Shown piece by piece: positions 60,552 through 64,000 of a DNA stretch of 64,000 nucleotides. Location of the stretch: the NCBI GenBank assembly GCA_928212115.1, contig CAKMRJ010005634.1, positions 250,488,656 to 250,552,655 of the forward strand, written 5' to 3'. The first letter of the stretch is position 1; each line of letters begins with the position of its first letter. Source of the DNA: Lactuca virosa. Lineage: Eukaryota > Streptophyta > Magnoliopsida > Asterales > Asteraceae. A program made the translations under genes and the position numbers. The notes under the pieces are model-generated. The model saw only the letters and a program-made list of their open reading frames with translations, was not told the DNA's origin and ran no database searches.

Positions 60552-60956
60552 TCCTTACCTTTTCTTTTAGCCATTTTGTTATAATTAGTGGATTTTAATC
60601 TACATTGTATGTGTTTTTTCTCTTGATAGATTGATACCCTTTTTAGTTTCATTGTGTTTGTCTATTGATTTTTTTATGCAGAAAATTTTGTATAATTTGG
60701 GTATTATAGTTTGTATTATGTATTTAGCTATATTCTAGATTGCCGACACGACTACGCTGACGACTCTATACCAGAGGTCTATATAAATAGACTTATGAAT
60801 TTAGTAGGAATAACTTGATTATAATCTTGTGATTTGTTCCATGTCTGATCCACTCCTAAGATTCACTCGACATGCCCCCAGTTATGTGTAATTAAAATTT
60901 TATTAGACTGTTGATCCTAATGAGTCTACCCTAAGTCCACAACCAAACAAGGAACA
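60552..60956 (+). other. 3' flank of the RKD-type gene
   Basis: AT-rich, with T-rich sequence and TTTTAATCTACATTGTATGTG soon after the stop as a possible 3' end. A TATATAAATAG at about 60780 has no gene after it. The second copy of the 25-bp direct repeat ends this stretch (60932-60956). Confidence 0.5.
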
Positions 60957-61770
60957 TGTCAACTATGAGAAACACGCATATGGACTTGTGAGTTATTTGT
61001 AAATTGATTAGGGAAATAAAGTTTTTTTTTAGACATTGTTGGGTAAAATAATTGTAAAACACTTGTTGGGCCATGGTTAGGAGTGTTGGGCACCTTTTGG
61101 GCTTTCCATGGTTACTAAATGTGAAACATGTAGCACTTGCGTGTGCCCCCACAAAACTAAGTTTTCCTTTCCCACTTCTAGGCCCATTAGGGAACTTAAT
61201 AGTCCAATACGTTGGCCATTTTGGAGTGTATCCTTTCGGATACGTTTGATAAGGTCGGGTATTTTGATGGCTCAAAAGTAATGTGAATGACGCGCTTTGG
61301 CCTATAGGTTTGGGAACTCTCGCCTTTGGTCCCCAGATAAGCAAACTGGTCCCTCGGTTGATTGGGATGTATACGAATGCTTACCTAGTCAGGACTTTCG
61401 GGCTACCGGCACCTCCCCCTTCCAGTTACTACGCGTCCATTACTATGATCCTACCCAACTAGAGTGGATGACTTTGAATTTCCTATGAGCTCTAAGGAAT
61501 ACATATATGTATATACATTTTGTTAAACAACTTGAGTATGTGTGTGATTTTCAGAGAAAGTGGAGAATATTCACAAGTGTATGCACACATATAAGTGTCA
61601 GGAGTAATACGTATGCACATAAGGGAGCAATTAACACACAAAGGTATTCCTAGGATTTTCTAAGTGCGAATTGCATGCAGTTGTGTGTGCATTTTATAAA
61701 CTAGCATACGAGAGGACCCTAGAGGCTATAGACTAGGTCAAGGCAATTAACCTAATTTCCTATAGTCAAG
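60957..61770 (-). mobile_element. Element I internal 5' margin (leader side)
   Basis: On the minus strand this is the leader after the PBS. It is non-coding, with GGGACCAGTTTGCTTATCTG and GGCGAGAGTTCCC phrases reminiscent of gypsy leaders. It contains no gag. Frames at 60931-61344 and 61297-61488 are not recognised. Confidence 0.5.
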
Positions 61771-61784
61771 GGCTCTGATACCAA
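61771..61784 (-). other. Primer-binding site of element I
   Basis: GGCTCTGATACCAA on plus is TTGGTATCAGAGCC on minus, complementary to initiator-methionine tRNA. It is two bases inside the LTR that starts at 61787, so it fixes the element's orientation as minus. Confidence 0.9.
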
Positions 61785-61786
61785 TC

Positions 61787-62243
61787 TGTCACACCCCGAT
61801 CCTTGTCGGAATCGATCGAGGCGTGATATATTGTTCAAAGTCTCATGACAACTATGTTATAATATGATTAGATTCAATTAAGTACTAAGTATGCAAACAA
61901 GATCCACAACATACAAATACAAATCCAAATATGAACAACATTTATTACATCAAATTTAAATAGTCTTGTGGATTTCTAAGGCACAACCTATTTTTCATCA
62001 ACTTCATTCTTCAAATCTGCATCATGGGTAAAAACAGGTCAACTACGAGAGTTGGTGAGTAATCTAATTTTAGTAGAGAAAATTGTGAAGTTGAAACCTT
62101 TATAATTGGAAATTTGTTTTCTTTTGAAGTCGGCAAACAATTGTATTTGAGATAACGGTTTATAAATCAAAAATTGATTAACAAATGATAACAACAACAA
62201 TAAGTCCTCACCCTATATATACATATGTATATATATACATATG

Positions 62244-62306
<63 letters not shown>

Positions 62307-64000
62307 TAGGATGGAGCATCTAATCATCATACACACTCAACCACGTGCGATCAATCACCTTAGCGTCCCAAGGCGGGGTGGTCAACCCAATAGCGCTATT
62401 ATTGTCCATAACGTACCTCAAGAATACGGGCATAGTCATGGAGATTAGACTAAAAATGGTAATGCACTACAAGTACATGTAGCGTAAACAAACAATAGTT
62501 ATACAATTAATGACTCACGTATAAATGTCCCAACAATGTCTCAATTGTGATAAAACAATAAAATGAAGTTGGAATATATTAAAACCACATGATACACCCC
62601 AAAAGTATTGAAAATTATAAAGTATGGGGTAGATTACTCACATTAGTCCCAAAACGAAATGCGTGTGTCGTACGATAGACGATTCGGGTCAAAATGGCGT
62701 AGAACCTAATATAATTAATAGTTTTGGTTTAGGAACTGCTAAACGAGAATGGAGTATTAATACAAATAATTAGACACATATTCTTATATTAGATGAATTA
62801 ACAATAATTCATTTTGATTATAATATTAAGGTATTTATTTGTTAAATGAATTTTAAATTGAATTACTTACTTTGCATAATTAATTTATATTTTCAATTTA
62901 GGCCAGATTTTAATAATTTCTTATTAAAATAATAACTTGCCCAATTATAATTATTTACAGATTTTAACAATTATTTATATGAAATAATCATTAAAATGCA
63001 TTTTTACATGCTTAAATACTTAGGAAAATAGTTTTAAATAGTAAACAGTATTGCAAAATTATGAAATTATTAGGAAATCATTATTTCATACAATATGAAT
63101 TACTGTAAAATTTGTATATTTTTCTGAACTGTTTTAGTATTTATTTAATATTTTAATGATTAAACAACACAAAATTCGGGAAAAATAGTAAATGATTCTC
63201 AAAAATCTATAAAATTAACCATAGTTTTATAACATGATGTAGAGCTCAGTGTATAAGTTTCAGATATTTGTGACTATGGGAAGTATTTTTTATATATTTC
63301 ATTATTAATTAATCAATAAAATCATAAATAATAGTAAAAAGTAATATAAATGCATGAAACTTCATATATCATGTTTAATCAGTATACAGGTCATCCCAGA
63401 ATTTTCTCAGAATTTATTGAATGCAAAAAGTATTTTATGTGAATTATTGCCCTACTTTATTGCAATAATTATAGTAATTCAATAAAAATAAATTATTTTC
63501 TGAAAATTTCCAGAACTTCTTATTTTATTGATGGGATTCTGAAAAAATCAGGTTTATGCATAAAATGAGTTTTAGATATTTTGGTGGATTTAATTTGTTT
63601 CTTGTATGAATATGAAACTTTTAACAACATACCTTGATGAATGCTTCAAGAGGGATGAAGATTTGAGTATAATAGATTGTTCTTGGATGGAATATGAGTA
63701 TTCTTGGAGGAAATTTCGAGATTGAGAGTGAGAGAAAGAATAGAGAAGGTTTAAGTGGTGAAGAGAATAATGTGTTGGGAGAAAAAGGAAAGGAAAGTGG
63801 ATGGGAGGTGTGAGTGGGAGACCATGAGAATAATCTTTTTGCTTTTGGTGGTCTTCATAATTTCCCACTAACACAAGCATCTTTTACATAATTAATATAA
63901 GAGTTTTATAAAATTTAATGTAAAGTTTATAAAAATAGAGTTTTATAAAATTTAATGTAAAGTTTATAAAAATGGAGTTTTATAAAAGATGAGTTATTAT
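61787..64000 (-). mobile_element. Element I, 5' LTR (partial, runs off window)
   Basis: Matches 54595-56808 with a constant offset of 7,192 bp at many landmarks. The (TA)n run differs in structure (TACATATGATATAT interruption near 62236). The expected outer end is about 560 bp beyond the window. Identical spurious minus-strand frames occur in both LTRs (56398-56688 and 63590-63880). Confidence 0.92.

Overview
This is a plant nuclear DNA window made mostly of nested LTR retrotransposons, with two intact intron-containing host-type genes near its ends. The interspersed 11-mer ACTCG[CT]CGAGT, the Sirevirus-type copia elements and the gypsy LTR types suggest lettuce (Lactuca) or a close Cichorieae relative. 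That taxon call is pattern recognition, not a search result.

Layout. 1-5,670: a copia 3' end, GA-rich tandem repeats, a 668-bp Mutator-like MITE with a perfect 9-bp target duplication, and a five-exon Di19 zinc-finger gene (3164-4842) whose third intron is a textbook U12-type AT-AC intron. 5,670-7,680: a gypsy LTR/gag fragment and a fold-back MITE. 7,690-24,560: a 5'-truncated Sirevirus (called F). Its envelope-like 3' ORF is split by a 2.7-kb gypsy solo LTR (A, exact TSD TCGAA) and by a 7.2-kb non-autonomous LTR element (B). B's 5' LTR in turn holds another solo LTR (C).

25,200-41,260: a 5'-truncated gypsy element (D) broken by a minus-strand gypsy fragment (J) and by a complete but degenerate 7.5-kb copia element (E). 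41,261-44,853: a truncated minus-strand gypsy (G). 44,854-54,594: a Sirevirus (H) with 5' LTR, PBS, gag, pol and envelope-like ORF, mostly broken by stops and frameshifts. 54,595-64,000: two near-identical 2.8-kb LTRs in minus orientation (element I; the right one runs off the window), with a PPT next to one and a PBS next to the other. The 4.4 kb between them shows no gag-pol. It holds a complete three-exon RWP-RK (RKD-type) transcription-factor gene on the plus strand (59449-60551) and a hAT-like non-autonomous element.

How it fits together. The two host-type genes are transcription factors: Di19 (drought/ABA/light signalling) and RKD-type (egg-cell/embryo programmes in characterised plants). 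Each has a TATA box and a DNA-transposon relic just upstream. Everything else is transposon. The most notable observations are the RKD-type gene carried antisense inside a young LTR element, family-specific palindrome clusters placed at equivalent positions in several LTR families, and a TATA box about 110-125 bp upstream of the envelope-like ORF in both Sireviruses. All boundaries were read by eye; no alignment or search was run.
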